Part shown: in pieces, positions 36,634-45,867 of the stretch
Position numbering within the stretch: position 1 is the first letter of the stretch
Layout of the letters: the number at the start of each line of letters is the position of its first letter
Source: an uncultured bacterium
GTDB lineage: Bacteria > Desulfobacterota > Binatia > UBA1149 > CAITLU01
Assembly: GCA_903893315.1 (NCBI GenBank)
Contig: CAITLU010000038.1
Coordinates: 1 to 64,000 of the forward strand
Length of the DNA: 64,000 nucleotides
Reading direction: 5' to 3'
Position numbers and translations under genes: made by a program
Notes under the pieces: model-generated
Told to the model about the DNA's origin: nothing
The model's input: only the letters and a program-made list of their open reading frames with translations
Database searches by the model: none

Positions 36634-36996
36634 TCAATCCTGGTCCTGGCCGTCTCCTATCGTAACGACGACTTCGCCGTTTTCTATGCTGACCGGCAGC
36701 GCGTGCAGGTGCTGTCCGGTCGGAGGTCCAGACACGCAAAGCCCGCCGGCGATTTCGTAGAGGGCGCCGTGCGTCGCGCACTGGATGTGGCGGTGGTCCC
36801 TGGACAGGAAGCGATTCTCCACCCAGTCCATCGTCATCGGGATGTGCCGGCACTCGTTGCGATACGCGTACAGGTTTCCGGCCAGCGCTACTACGAAGCC
36901 TTCCTTGCGCTCCTTGCCGGCGCCGAACGCGAACTTGACGGTTTGTTTCTCGCGCAGAGAGTCCGCCTTGCACACTACGATGCGACTCGTCTGCAT
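36634..36996 (-). CDS. Rieske [2Fe-2S] domain protein
   Basis: 120-residue single-domain Rieske ferredoxin-like protein. Ligands are C49 and H51 (CRHI) and C73 and H76 (CATHG), with the spacing of biphenyl/nitrite-type Rieske ferredoxins except for a longer loop (MDWVENRFLSRD). No signal peptide or membrane segment is visible, so it is cytoplasmic and likely an electron carrier to an oxygenase or similar partner that is not visible nearby. It is divergent from the nitroreductase gene and convergent with the protease gene. Confidence 0.88.
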   Translation of the reverse strand: MQTSRIVVCKADSLREKQTVKFAFGAGKERKEGFVVALAGNLYAYRNECRHIPMTMDWVENRFLSRDHRHIQCATHGALYEIAGGLCVSGPPTGQHLHALPVSIENGEVVVTIGDGQDQD

Positions 36997-37153
36997 GGGG
37001 CGAGCCTAGCAGCGGGCCGATTCGGCGGCCACACGGGATCCGGCAGCGGGCAGGCTTCGGCGGTTGGCTGGCATGGTCGACGGGACGCTGTTATGCAGCC
37101 GCCTTGCGTAACGTTCGCTCAGGCCGCGTAAGCATCGCGGCACGGAGAAAGAC

Positions 37154-37801
37154 ATGGATATCGCTGCCGCCGACAAACTCCTGACTTCCACCCGCTCGGT
37201 GCGCAAGCGCCTCGACTACTCGCGACCGGTGCCGCTCGACGTGATTCAGCAGTGCATCGAAATCGCGATCCAGGCGCCCACCGGTTCCAATCAGCAGGGA
37301 TGGTCTTTCCTGGTCGTCACCGACGCCGACAAGAAGAAAAAGCTCGCCGACCTCTACCGCAAGGGAGTTGAGATCTACGCTCAGATGCCGCAGCCGGTCA
37401 GGCCTGACGACGATCTTCGCACCCAGCAGCGGCCCAGAGGACTGGTTTCTTCGCTGCACCTCGTTCAGACGATGGAGCAGGCGCCACTGTTTCTGATTCC
37501 GTGTATCGAAGGCCGCGTCGAGAAAGCTCCGCAGTTCGCGCAGGCTTCGGCTTACGGTTCGATACTGCCGGCGGTGTGGTCGTTCATGCTCGCAGCGAGG
37601 GCGCGAGGGATCGGTGCTGCGTGGACCACGATCCACCTGTTCTTCGAGAAAGAGGCGGCAGAGATCCTGGAAATACCGGACAGCGTCACGCAGGCGGCGC
37701 TGCTGCCGGTGGCCTATTTCACCGGTGAAGACTTCAAGCCGGCCCAGCGCATTCCGTCGCGCGAGTTCACTTACTTCGACACCTGGGGCAACAAACGCTG
37801 A
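37154..37801 (+). CDS. nitroreductase family protein
   Basis: 215-residue FMN-dependent oxidoreductase. The family start is RSVRKRLDYSRPVPLDVIQQCIEIAIQAPTGSNQQGWSFLVV (FMN-contacting Arg and Ser/Asn positions). Further landmarks are YGSILPAVWSFMLAARARGIGAAWTT and the C-terminal PVAYFTGEDFKPAQRIP (landmarks). It could reduce nitro compounds, quinones or flavins; some relatives act in dehalogenation or in B12 ring chemistry (BluB). GGAG lies 10 bases upstream of ATG 37154. Confidence 0.88.
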   Translation: MDIAAADKLLTSTRSVRKRLDYSRPVPLDVIQQCIEIAIQAPTGSNQQGWSFLVVTDADKKKKLADLYRKGVEIYAQMPQPVRPDDDLRTQQRPRGLVSSLHLVQTMEQAPLFLIPCIEGRVEKAPQFAQASAYGSILPAVWSFMLAARARGIGAAWTTIHLFFEKEAAEILEIPDSVTQAALLPVAYFTGEDFKPAQRIPSREFTYFDTWGNKR

Positions 37802-37860
37802 CCTGACCGGATGCGCGCGACGACTCTGTCGTCTAGTATGGCGGCTCAGTGGTGGATGGG

Positions 37861-39183
37861 ATGCGCAAGACGGACGGGCACGCAGGGTGGCGCGAGGCGC
37901 TGGCAGTGTACGCCGACCGTCGCATCGCGACGGTCGCGCTGCTCGGGTTCTCGAGCGGTCTGCCGCTGGCCCTGACAGCTTCGACGCTGAGTCTGCGCCT
38001 GGCCGAGCTCGGCATCGACAAGTCGACCATCGGCCTGTTCGCGGCGGTGGCCACGCCCTATTCGCTGAAGTTCGCGTGGGCTCCGATCGTCGACCGTACC
38101 GCCATTCCGTTGCTGACGCGCTTGCTGGGGCGGCGCCGGTCGTGGGCTCTGCTCTCGCAGGCCGCGCTGGCTCTGGCGTTGGTCGGCCTGGGCGCCAGCG
38201 ATCCGGTAGGTGATGCCACCCGCACCGCGCTGTGGGCTCTTGCGGTGGCTACCGCTTCAGCGACTCAGGACATCGTGCTCGACGCCTTTCGCGTTGAACT
38301 GCTCGAAGTGCGCAGCCAGGGCGCCGCAGCCGGAACTTTCGTGCTCGGCTACCGCGTCGGCATGTTGGTGGCGGGGGCTGGAGCCCTGGTGCTGGCTACC
38401 AGCTTTTCCTGGGCCGTCGTCTACGCAGTGATGGCCGCGCTGGTGGCGGTCGGCGCAGGCGCGGTGTTGGCGTCGCCTGAGCCCGCGTCGCAGGCGGCGA
38501 TATCGGCGGCCAGTGCAGATACGCGCGGGCTGGCGGCGATGTCACTGTGGTTTCGTGAGGCTGTCGTCGATCCGTTCGCCGACTTCGCGCGGCGTCCTGC
38601 CTGGCTGGCCCTGTTGTCGTTCGTCGTGCTCTTCAAACTCGGTGACGCGATGGCCGGGGTGATGACGAATCCGTTCCTGATCGAGATCGGCTTCAGCAAG
38701 CTCGAGATCGCGGCGGTGGTCAAGACCTTCGGTTTTGTCGCAACCATCGTCGGTTCGCTGGCAGGCGGGGCGCTGATGGGTGCGGTGGGGCTGACCCGCA
38801 GCCTGTGGATCTGCGGGATCTTCCAGATGGTGTCGATCCTGTTGTTCGCGGTTCAGGCCCAGGTCGGTCACAGCATGGCGATGCTGGCGCTGACGATCGG
38901 TGTCGAGAACCTCGCCATCGGTATGGGTACCTCGGCGTTCGTGGCCTATCTGAGCAGTCTGTGCAGCGTTGCGTACACAGCGACGCAATACGCCTTGCTC
39001 AGTTCGCTCGCCGCGTTGGCGCGCACATGGCTCGCTTCGTCGGCGGGTGCGATCGCGCAGGCGACCAGCTGGTCGGTGTTCTTCGTGCTGGCTGCTGGCT
39101 GCGCACTTCCCGGTCTCGGGCTGCTGGCGTGGCTGTCGATGCGCGGCGTGATCGGAGAACGCGCCGACAGGGGCGCCCGCTGA
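37861..39183 (+). CDS. MFS transporter, AmpG-like
   Basis: 440 residues, about 12 membrane helices. The first loop ALLGFSSGLPLALTASTLSLRLAELGIDKSTIGLFAAVATPYSLKFAWAPIVD is the AmpG/PAT family signature; AmpG imports muropeptides for cell-wall recycling. The basic RLLGRRRSWALLSQ loop 2-3 is also typical. The start is uncertain (ATG 37861 preferred; GTG 37849 possible). It lies alone between the nitroreductase and ilvC. It could also transport acyl-CoA or peptides as PAT relatives do. Confidence 0.82.
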   Translation: MRKTDGHAGWREALAVYADRRIATVALLGFSSGLPLALTASTLSLRLAELGIDKSTIGLFAAVATPYSLKFAWAPIVDRTAIPLLTRLLGRRRSWALLSQAALALALVGLGASDPVGDATRTALWALAVATASATQDIVLDAFRVELLEVRSQGAAAGTFVLGYRVGMLVAGAGALVLATSFSWAVVYAVMAALVAVGAGAVLASPEPASQAAISAASADTRGLAAMSLWFREAVVDPFADFARRPAWLALLSFVVLFKLGDAMAGVMTNPFLIEIGFSKLEIAAVVKTFGFVATIVGSLAGGALMGAVGLTRSLWICGIFQMVSILLFAVQAQVGHSMAMLALTIGVENLAIGMGTSAFVAYLSSLCSVAYTATQYALLSSLAALARTWLASSAGAIAQATSWSVFFVLAAGCALPGLGLLAWLSMRGVIGERADRGAR

Positions 39184-39382
39184 TCGGTCGGGCCCTGCTT
39201 GCGGCTTGACTGCGCTTCTCGCGAAAGTAGGATGCCCCCTTCAATCTGCAGCAGCGGCGCGGCTTTGGTGAGGTGTTTCGGTGGGCGTCGAGACCCTTGA
39301 GCTACGGGCCGGGTCGTTAAAGCGGCAACCAAATCAACAACTGAACCGGCGTGCTGACTACGCCGAACCTGGAAAAACCATC

Positions 39383-40483
39383 ATGGCTCAGATCAATTTT
39401 GGCGGAACTGTCGAGACTGTCGTCACGCGTAAGGAATTCCCGATTGCCAGGGCGCGCAAAGTCCTGAAGAAGGAAGTCATCGCGATCATCGGCTACGGGG
39501 TGCAGGGGCCGGCCCAGGGCCTGAACCTGCGCGACAACGGCTTCAACGTCATCGTCGGTCAGGCCAAGGAATTCAAGCGCGATTGGGATCGTGCGGTGAA
39601 GGACGGCTGGGTGCCGGGAAAGACGCTCTTCGACATCGAGGAAGCGGTACAGAAGGGCACCATCATTCAGATGCTCGTCTCGGATGCCGCCCAGCGTGCG
39701 ATCTGGCCGAGCGTGAAGAAGAACCTCAAGCCCGGCGACGCGCTGTATTTCTCCCACGGTTTCTCGATCACCTACGCCAAACAGACCGGCGTGATTCCGC
39801 CCAAGGACGTTGACGTGATTCTGGTCGCCCCTAAGGGGTCAGGCACGTCGGTGCGGCGCAACTTCCTGTCGGGCGCCGGCATCAATTCCAGTTACGCAGT
39901 CGGACAAGACGCCACGGGGCACGCGGAAGAGCGTTGTCTCGCCGTCGGCATCGGCATCGGTTCCGGCTATCTGTTCAGGACTACCTTCCAGCACGAAGTT
40001 TACAGCGATCTGACCGGTGAGCGCGGTGTGTTGATGGGAGCCCTGGCCGGCATCATGGAAGCGCAGTACGACGTGCTGCGCCAGAAAGGACACTCGCCGA
40101 GTGAGGCCTTCAACGAGACCGTCGAAGAGTTGACCCAGAGCCTTATCCGCCTGGTCGATGAGAACGGCATGGACTGGATGTACTCCAACTGTTCGGCTAC
40201 CGCGCAACGCGGCGCGCTGGATTGGAAGCCGAAGTTCAAGAAGGCAGTGATGCCGGTGTTCAAGGACCTGTATCAGCGCGTCAAGACCGGCAAGGAATGC
40301 GAACGCGTTCTGAAGGCCTGCGGCGCGAAGGATTACCAGGCCCAACTCACCAAGGAACTGAAAGAGATCGGCGACTCGGAGTTGTGGCAGACCGGCAAAG
40401 CCGTGCGCGCACTGCGTCCCAAGGAAGTGGCCAAGCAGGTTACCAAGGGGACCAAGGGAGTTTCGGGCCGCGGCACCAACTAA
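39383..40483 (+). CDS. ilvC: ketol-acid reductoisomerase (NADP+)
   Basis: 366 residues. It converts acetolactate or acetohydroxybutyrate to the dihydroxy acid in valine/isoleucine synthesis. The cofactor loop is IGYGVQGPAQGLNLRDNGFNVIVGQ. Further landmarks are YFSHGFSITYAKQTGVIPPKDVDVILVAPKGSG, the metal-site GERGVLMGALAGIMEAQYDVL, and DWMYSNCSATAQRGALDWKPKF. The GVQGPAQ form, the MxxINFGG start and the length of about 366 look closer to Bacteroidetes/plastid-type class I enzymes than to the proteobacterial 338-residue form. It stands alone, without ilvBN nearby. A REP-like hairpin begins four bases after its stop. Confidence 0.93.
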   Translation: MAQINFGGTVETVVTRKEFPIARARKVLKKEVIAIIGYGVQGPAQGLNLRDNGFNVIVGQAKEFKRDWDRAVKDGWVPGKTLFDIEEAVQKGTIIQMLVSDAAQRAIWPSVKKNLKPGDALYFSHGFSITYAKQTGVIPPKDVDVILVAPKGSGTSVRRNFLSGAGINSSYAVGQDATGHAEERCLAVGIGIGSGYLFRTTFQHEVYSDLTGERGVLMGALAGIMEAQYDVLRQKGHSPSEAFNETVEELTQSLIRLVDENGMDWMYSNCSATAQRGALDWKPKFKKAVMPVFKDLYQRVKTGKECERVLKACGAKDYQAQLTKELKEIGDSELWQTGKAVRALRPKEVAKQVTKGTKGVSGRGTN

Positions 40484-40486
40484 CGC

Positions 40487-40558
40487 CTATGCGGAACGCT
40501 CGCTGCGCAGTACCTCAAGGTACGTCGCAGCGAGCGTGCCGCGTCCAACGCCGCATAG
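40487..40558. repeat. REP-like palindromic repeat, copy 1 (3' of ilvC)
   Basis: Nested inverted arms: CTATGCGG/CCGCATAG at the ends (40487-40494, 40551-40558), CGCTCGCTGCG/CGCAGCGAGCG (40497-40507, 40526-40536), and an inner GTACCT/AGGTAC (40510-40515, 40518-40523). It contains a 39-base stretch (40517-40555) that is repeated exactly at 40655-40693. Position 4 bases after the ilvC stop suggests it also serves as a terminator or mRNA 3' stabiliser. Confidence 0.75.
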
Positions 40559-40590
40559 CTGGCTCCTTCCGACAACCCGCCGTTCATCTT

Positions 40591-40717
40591 GCAGTCTGTT
40601 CAGAAGGGCCCGGATGCAAGGCGGGCGCGGTGCTAGCGAGCGCAGGCGTACCGTAAGGTACGTCGCAGCGAGCGTGCCGCGTCCAACGCCGCAGACGGGT
40701 ACTTATGAACAGACTGC
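40591..40717. mobile_element. short element with terminal inverted repeats (MITE/REP-like), copy 2
   Basis: A 127-bp unit bounded by perfect 12-base inverted repeats GCAGTCTGTTCA (40591-40602) and TGAACAGACTGC (40706-40717). It contains the second copy (40655-40693) of the 39-base repeat and a small hairpin CGTACC-GTAA-GGTACG. It has no coding capacity. Its right end supplies the last codons and the TAA stop of the minus-strand molybdoenzyme gene. Whether it is mobile is not shown. Confidence 0.65.
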
Positions 40718-43555
40718 CACACTGACGCGGGTGTCGCGGTCCACCTGGTTAGGCTCATAATGCGCCATGCTCCAGTGTAGCTGTCCGTAGTCGCCTACCA
40801 GCTGGGTCACCTTGAGCGGGCTCGGGATCAGTGCCTGGTGGCTGTCGCGCGAGCGGAACTGGTAGGGTTCCCAGGCGTGAAAGATGTGGATCTGCCCGGG
40901 GCGGATCACGCCGGTTACCTTGGCGCGGGCTTCGAACGTGCCGATGTCGTTCCACACGCGCACGCGGTCGTGATCGGCAACTGCCAGGTTGCGAGCGTCG
41001 CCATCGTTGACGAAGACCACGGGTTCGCCGCGCTGCAAGCGCAGCAACAACGCGTGGTCACGCCATATCGCATGGATGCTCCAGCGTGTGTGTCCGCCAG
41101 TCATCGTGAACGGATGGTCGCCGCCGGCGGTGGGCGGGTTCTTGTGCGTGGGCAGTTGTTCGTCCAGACGCAGGAACCACGGATGGTCGATGTAGAACTG
41201 CTGGCGCCCGGTCAGCGTCGGATACGGGCGCTTCTTTTCGACGCAATCACGCAGCGGCACTACCGGCTCGTCTACGCTGTAGTCGCTGTGGATGCCCTCG
41301 CCTCCGTCCGGGCCCAGCCCGGTAAGGCGCATTGCGCCGCCATGGCTGCGCAGGTCGTCGAGAGTTATTCCCTTGGTTGCCTGCGAAGTCTTCAGGATGA
41401 ACTCGACGACCTTCTCACCGTCGTGCTGGCCGAAACGGCCGTAGTCGGTGAAGCGTTCGTCGAGAGTGCCGATGTCGCAGGAATTGCCGTGGAAGCCCTT
41501 CGTTTCCAGGATACCGCGCTTGCGTGCCTCGGCCGCCACGCGCTCGGCCAGCAGCGTGAAGATCTCCCATTCGGGTTTCGATTCACCACGCGGCTCGACC
41601 GCTTTGTCAGACATCGTCACGTACGGCGCGAAGGCGGGAACGTACTTGATTCCAACTTTCTCGTACCAGCCTGCGGCCGGCAGCAGTATGTCTGCGTGAC
41701 GCGCGGTCTCGCTCATGCGCAGCGACAGATCCACGATCAATCGCGCGTTGGCGAAGAGGCCGTCGCGCAGTCTGTTACCCATGCGGCTGTGGCGCAGCAC
41801 GTTTCCTGACAGACACAGAAACACTTCGGGCGGCGGCGCGTCCAGTGGCGCTCCGATCGGGAAGTGTCCCTTCTCGAGCGCTTCGCGCAGATACGGCGCG
41901 GCTCCCTCCGGCAGCGCGGGATCACCGTGGGCGGGAGCGGCCTGTATCTTGGCCAGTCCGCCGTGCCACGCGTGAAACAGCGTGCTCGAAACGTATATGT
42001 CCATGAAACGTGCGCGCACCTCGGCGGGTGTGAGGTACGCTTCGGCGCCCAGCAACAGCAGGTGCGCGATGTCGAGTTTGTCCTGCATCGCGACTAGGCC
42101 GACGCCGTCGAGAGCGATGAAGGCGCTGGAGTGCCAACCGCTGCCGGCCTTGCCGTGGTTGCCGGTCAGCGACGCCAGCAGGATCTGCGAGCGCTGCGCA
42201 AGATCGGAGTGGTAGTTCTTGCACATCCCGAACTGCGCCAGGATCAGAGCCGAGCGCGCCTTGGCGAAGCCGCGTGCGAAGTCACGAATGACCGACGCCG
42301 ACACTCCGGTTATCTTCGCGGCCTCTTCGGGAGTGAAGTGCGCGAGCCGTTGGCGCATCAGCGAAAAGACCGTTCGTACCGCCACCTTTTCGCCGGTGGC
42401 AAGGACCACTTCGGCGCGTGCTTCCAGATCGGGGCGTACGCCTGCAGGCAGCATCAGGGTCTTCTCATCGCTGCCTTCGCTGCCCGGCGTCCACGTGAGT
42501 TTGCTGCTGGCGCCGTCCCATACCGCGAAGATGGTGTCGCTGCCGCCCTCAACTACGTCTGACTGGCGCACGAAGCGCTGCGTGTCGTCGCGTACCAGAA
42601 ATGGCAGATCGGTCTGCTCGCGCACGTAGTCGGCGCGATAGAGATTCTCCTCGACTACGACGTGGCACGCTGCCAGTGCCAGTGCGGCGTCGGTGCCGGG
42701 TCGCACTCCCATCCACAGGTCGGCGTGGATGGCGCTCTGGTTGAAGTCTGGCGCGATCGATACGATGTGTGCGCCGCGGTAGCGTGCTTCGTTCAGAAAA
42801 TGCGCGTCGGGAATGCGCGTAGCCGACGGGTTGAACGCCCACAGTACCAGATAGTCGGAGCGCACCCAGTCGTCGGAACTGCCGCCGATGAACGGTTCGC
42901 CGAAAGTGATCGTGGCGCCGACCGGCAGGTCTCCGACCATCGGTGTGGCGTCGGTCACCGGCGCGCCTATCTGCCTGAAGAAACGCAGCGCCGACGTCAT
43001 CGTCGGGCCGTAGTCCAGATGGCCGCCGAGTTCGCAGATAGCACCTTCGCCGCCGCGCTTGCCGAGCACGTCAACCAGAGTCACGGCGATTTCGTCGAGA
43101 GCTTCGTTCCACGAGATACGCTTCCAGAGTCCCTGGCCGCGTTCGCCTACGCGCTTGAGCGGATAACTCACGCGTGTCGGACCGATCGAGAGATTGCTGT
43201 AGCAGGCTCCCTTCTGGCAACCGCGCGGGTTCCAGTCTGGCACCGAGGCATTGGAAGCGACGTAGGGTGCGGCCTGCTCTTCGCGCCAGACGATGCCGTC
43301 GCGGATGTAGAGATTCCACGCACACGCCGACACGCAGTTGGCACTGGTGTGAGTGCCGCGCGCGATCCGATCCCAGGTCCACTGTTCCCGGTAGACGTCG
43401 CGCCAGTCTCCGTATGCCGGCAACGGCGTAGCCCCTGCTGCTGGCTCTGCGTATCCCGGCGCGCCTTTCTTGTTTCTCGGACTCAGGCGCCACAGCCCCA
43501 GTGCCAATGCGGCCAACCCTCCGCCGCCTGCAATCAGAAAACTCCGCCGCCGCAT
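40703..43555 (-). CDS. exported molybdopterin oxidoreductase, NarG-type (type II DMSO reductase family)
   Basis: 950 residues. The Tat signal MRRRSFLIAGGGGLAALALG indicates folded export. Fe-S ligands appear as H69 (or nearby) with C74 and C78 in HTSANCVSACAW and C113 in PRGCQKGACYS, matching the NarG/EbdA layout HxxxCxxxC-x34-C but with one extra residue before the first Cys. The presumed molybdenum ligand is D209 in MVGDLPVGATITFGE. The C-terminal domain shows GGHTRWSIHAIWRD and the cofactor-binding VFVNDGDARNL. No four-cluster beta subunit is encoded beside it. The substrate is unknown; relatives oxidise or reduce nitrate, selenate, dimethyl sulfide or hydrocarbons. Confidence 0.88.
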   Translation of the reverse strand: MRRRSFLIAGGGGLAALALGLWRLSPRNKKGAPGYAEPAAGATPLPAYGDWRDVYREQWTWDRIARGTHTSANCVSACAWNLYIRDGIVWREEQAAPYVASNASVPDWNPRGCQKGACYSNLSIGPTRVSYPLKRVGERGQGLWKRISWNEALDEIAVTLVDVLGKRGGEGAICELGGHLDYGPTMTSALRFFRQIGAPVTDATPMVGDLPVGATITFGEPFIGGSSDDWVRSDYLVLWAFNPSATRIPDAHFLNEARYRGAHIVSIAPDFNQSAIHADLWMGVRPGTDAALALAACHVVVEENLYRADYVREQTDLPFLVRDDTQRFVRQSDVVEGGSDTIFAVWDGASSKLTWTPGSEGSDEKTLMLPAGVRPDLEARAEVVLATGEKVAVRTVFSLMRQRLAHFTPEEAAKITGVSASVIRDFARGFAKARSALILAQFGMCKNYHSDLAQRSQILLASLTGNHGKAGSGWHSSAFIALDGVGLVAMQDKLDIAHLLLLGAEAYLTPAEVRARFMDIYVSSTLFHAWHGGLAKIQAAPAHGDPALPEGAAPYLREALEKGHFPIGAPLDAPPPEVFLCLSGNVLRHSRMGNRLRDGLFANARLIVDLSLRMSETARHADILLPAAGWYEKVGIKYVPAFAPYVTMSDKAVEPRGESKPEWEIFTLLAERVAAEARKRGILETKGFHGNSCDIGTLDERFTDYGRFGQHDGEKVVEFILKTSQATKGITLDDLRSHGGAMRLTGLGPDGGEGIHSDYSVDEPVVPLRDCVEKKRPYPTLTGRQQFYIDHPWFLRLDEQLPTHKNPPTAGGDHPFTMTGGHTRWSIHAIWRDHALLLRLQRGEPVVFVNDGDARNLAVADHDRVRVWNDIGTFEARAKVTGVIRPGQIHIFHAWEPYQFRSRDSHQALIPSPLKVTQLVGDYGQLHWSMAHYEPNQVDRDTRVSVAVCS

Positions 43556-43610
43556 TCTCCACCTCCGCGTCCGACGTATCAGTGCGCCGGTGTTTTCGCG
43601 TTACGGTCCG

Positions 43611-44009
43611 CTATTTCAAGTAAGCCGCAAGCATCGCTCCGGCTACGGCAAATACCGCCACCACGATCGCGGCGTGCATGCGTCCGTCGTGCTCGCGGCG
43701 GAACAGATCGTTTTGCAACATGTAGACGCTGTCGATGATGGCGAGGAACAGCAGCATTCCCGCTGCGACCAGTCCCAGGCTCCTGCCCAGGGTACTGCCG
43801 TTGATGACCAGCACTGCCGAGAGCGTCATCAACGTAGCCGCAACCGTGTCCGGTGCGGTGAAGGCGCGTTCGTGCAGTGCGAATCCAGGCGGTCGCCAGG
43901 GGTCGCTGAAATCGGCCTTGCCGGCCGTCATCCAGAAACCGACGATGCCGGCAGCCGCCACCAGTTGCAGAATGACGACGATGAGTCCGAATGTGCCGAG
44001 TTCCACCAT
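43611..44009 (-). CDS. four-helix integral membrane hypothetical protein
   Basis: 132 residues with four predicted membrane helices (LIVVILQLVAAAGIVGFWM, TVAATLMTLSAVLVINGSTL, LGLVAAGMLLFLAIIDSVYML, AAIVVAVFAVAGAMLAAYL). The soluble loop is FSDPWRPPGFALHERAF. No heme-ligand His pair is obvious. It lies between the PLP-enzyme gene (15 bases after its stop) and the molybdoenzyme, so the three are probably one operon. It could anchor the molybdoenzyme or accept its electrons (inference). No family recognised. Confidence 0.7.
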   Translation of the reverse strand: MVELGTFGLIVVILQLVAAAGIVGFWMTAGKADFSDPWRPPGFALHERAFTAPDTVAATLMTLSAVLVINGSTLGRSLGLVAAGMLLFLAIIDSVYMLQNDLFRREHDGRMHAAIVVAVFAVAGAMLAAYLK

Positions 44010-44024
44010 GATCGTTACCTCGCC

Positions 44025-45575
44025 TCAGTCGGCCGCGCGGCGAAGCTGAGGAAGCTCGCCGGCGGGCTGCGTCTTGAGCAATCGTTCGGGAATCACGTCG
44101 CGGGCGAACACGTCGGCGACGGTTTCCGCCTTCTTGACGATTGTAGCGTCGGCGCCGCACACCAGTACGGTTGCAGGCCGGGGAATGGCGTTGAAGTTCG
44201 ACGCCGAAGCTTCCTGGTAGGCGCCGGTGTCGAGCAACGCCAGCACGTCGCCGCGCTGCACTTCGGGCAGGTGCTGACTCGGAGCGAGGCGGTCGGGCCC
44301 GCACGAGTGGCCGACCACTTCCGCCTGCAACGTCAGGGGAGCATCTATCTTGTCGACGGCGATGACGTCATAGCGGTTGGACTCGAGCGTGCCGCACATC
44401 ATGAAGAACTCGGTGGTGTCGGTCAGTACCCAGTTAAGCGGTACCGGCTCGGTCTGTTTCTTCACAACCTTTACGCGGGTGAGGTGCAGACCTGCGTCGC
44501 CGTAGAGACCGCGGCCCGGCTCGGCCTGTAATCGCACGCCGGCCAGGCCGATGCCGCGCGCGCCGAGTTCACGGCGCAGAGTCGAAGTGATCGTCGCTGC
44601 GTAATCTTCGATCGACGGTGCTATCGGCCGGGTGGGGTGTTCGTGCAGCAGCGCGCCGAGCAGGCGTGAGAGCACACCGTGGTAGGTTTTCTCACCGAGC
44701 AACCGCAGTGCGGCGAGCAGCGGATAGCCGACCAACGAACTGAGGAAATCGCCGCGCTCGAGCATTCGTGAGTGAGGGTCGCGCGGCGCGGCCATGCCGC
44801 CGCCGACGTCGATTTCGCGCGGGCGCCAGCCGCCCCAGGCTTCGCACAGATCGGCGATGAGCGCGGCGTAGTGGCGCATCAGACCTTCCCAGTACCACAG
44901 GCTCGCCGAATGACGGCCTGCGTGCAGGTGCAAGCCGACCAACTCCACGTGCGGATGGTTGAGTGCGCGGCGTCCGATGCCCGCGAGACTCTCCAGAGGC
45001 AGTCCGGATTTGTAGACCTGGAACCCGAGATCGATGGGTATGAACGCGCGTGCGAAATCGGTTGGCTTCCACAGTCCGGGCAGCGGCGGCTTCACGCGCA
45101 GACGAATTCTTGCGGTCTTGCCGAGTTCGGCGGCGACCTCCTCTATCAGATCTACTTCGCCTACGTCCTCGACCGTGATACGCACTCCGGCTTCCACGCA
45201 GTTGCGCAGGTGTTCGCGCTCTTTGCCGCCGCCGTTGACCGACACGCGCTCGGGGTCGACGCCGGTGCGCAGCACGCCGGCGAGTTCGCCGGGAGAGTAG
45301 ACGTCGGCGCCGGCGCCTTCCTCGCTCAGTATGCGCCGCGCGGCCAGCGAGAGGTTGGCTTTGAAAGCCGGCAGGATGTCGACCGGACCATCGGGCCAAC
45401 CGTGCTGCAGAGCGTCGCGGTAGCGACGATAGTTCGAGCGCAGCTGTGCTTCACTCATGACGAACAGCGGCGAGCCGAAGCGTTCGACGATGTCGCTTGC
45501 CGCCATGTCTTCGACGAACAGACGCCCGCCGCGAATGCCGAGGCACTTGCTCTTCTCGATCCGTTCCCGGCTCAT
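44025..45575 (-). CDS. PLP-dependent decarboxylase, diaminopimelate decarboxylase family
   Basis: 516 residues from ATG 45575 with GGAGGG ideally placed. It is a fold-type III alanine-racemase-like barrel with PLP lysine K72 in ILPAFKANLSLAARRIL. Further landmarks are GAGADVYSPGELAGVLRTGV, HLHAGRHSAS, the glycine loop EIDVGGGMA, the phosphate-binding EPGRGLYGDAGLHL, and the C-terminal DTGAYQEASASNFNAIPRP with the Cys-containing VVGHSCGPDR (landmarks). It is longer than lysA (about 420 residues), so it may decarboxylate another amino acid or act in a biosynthetic side route. Linkage to a molybdoenzyme is unusual. Confidence 0.85.
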   Translation of the reverse strand: MSRERIEKSKCLGIRGGRLFVEDMAASDIVERFGSPLFVMSEAQLRSNYRRYRDALQHGWPDGPVDILPAFKANLSLAARRILSEEGAGADVYSPGELAGVLRTGVDPERVSVNGGGKEREHLRNCVEAGVRITVEDVGEVDLIEEVAAELGKTARIRLRVKPPLPGLWKPTDFARAFIPIDLGFQVYKSGLPLESLAGIGRRALNHPHVELVGLHLHAGRHSASLWYWEGLMRHYAALIADLCEAWGGWRPREIDVGGGMAAPRDPHSRMLERGDFLSSLVGYPLLAALRLLGEKTYHGVLSRLLGALLHEHPTRPIAPSIEDYAATITSTLRRELGARGIGLAGVRLQAEPGRGLYGDAGLHLTRVKVVKKQTEPVPLNWVLTDTTEFFMMCGTLESNRYDVIAVDKIDAPLTLQAEVVGHSCGPDRLAPSQHLPEVQRGDVLALLDTGAYQEASASNFNAIPRPATVLVCGADATIVKKAETVADVFARDVIPERLLKTQPAGELPQLRRAAD

Positions 45576-45867
45576 GGCTGGCCCTCCTGTCCAAGACTGT
45601 CGCCGCACCGGCGGCGACGCGCGTGCCTGTCAGCGGCGGGAATCGCGATCCGCCGTGCTCCATACCGGTCAGGCAGCCCTTCGGTGTTCTCCGGCGGTGC
45701 TGCGATGACTTGGTGTGGCGTTAATCGACCCGGCAGGTATGTCTCGGTTTGCCACCGCCCTGTCAACAGCGGTGGGCGCAGGCCCGCAGGTTGAGATCAC
45801 AGCGGCCTGCAGCGCCAAATCGTGTCGGCGCGTGGAGGCCGCAAGCATTGCTTGCTATGGTTCGGCC

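Noticed and set aside
39184-39382. Branched-chain amino-acid attenuator upstream of ilvC
   Set aside because: No leader peptide rich in Val/Leu/Ile codons and no terminator pair seen.
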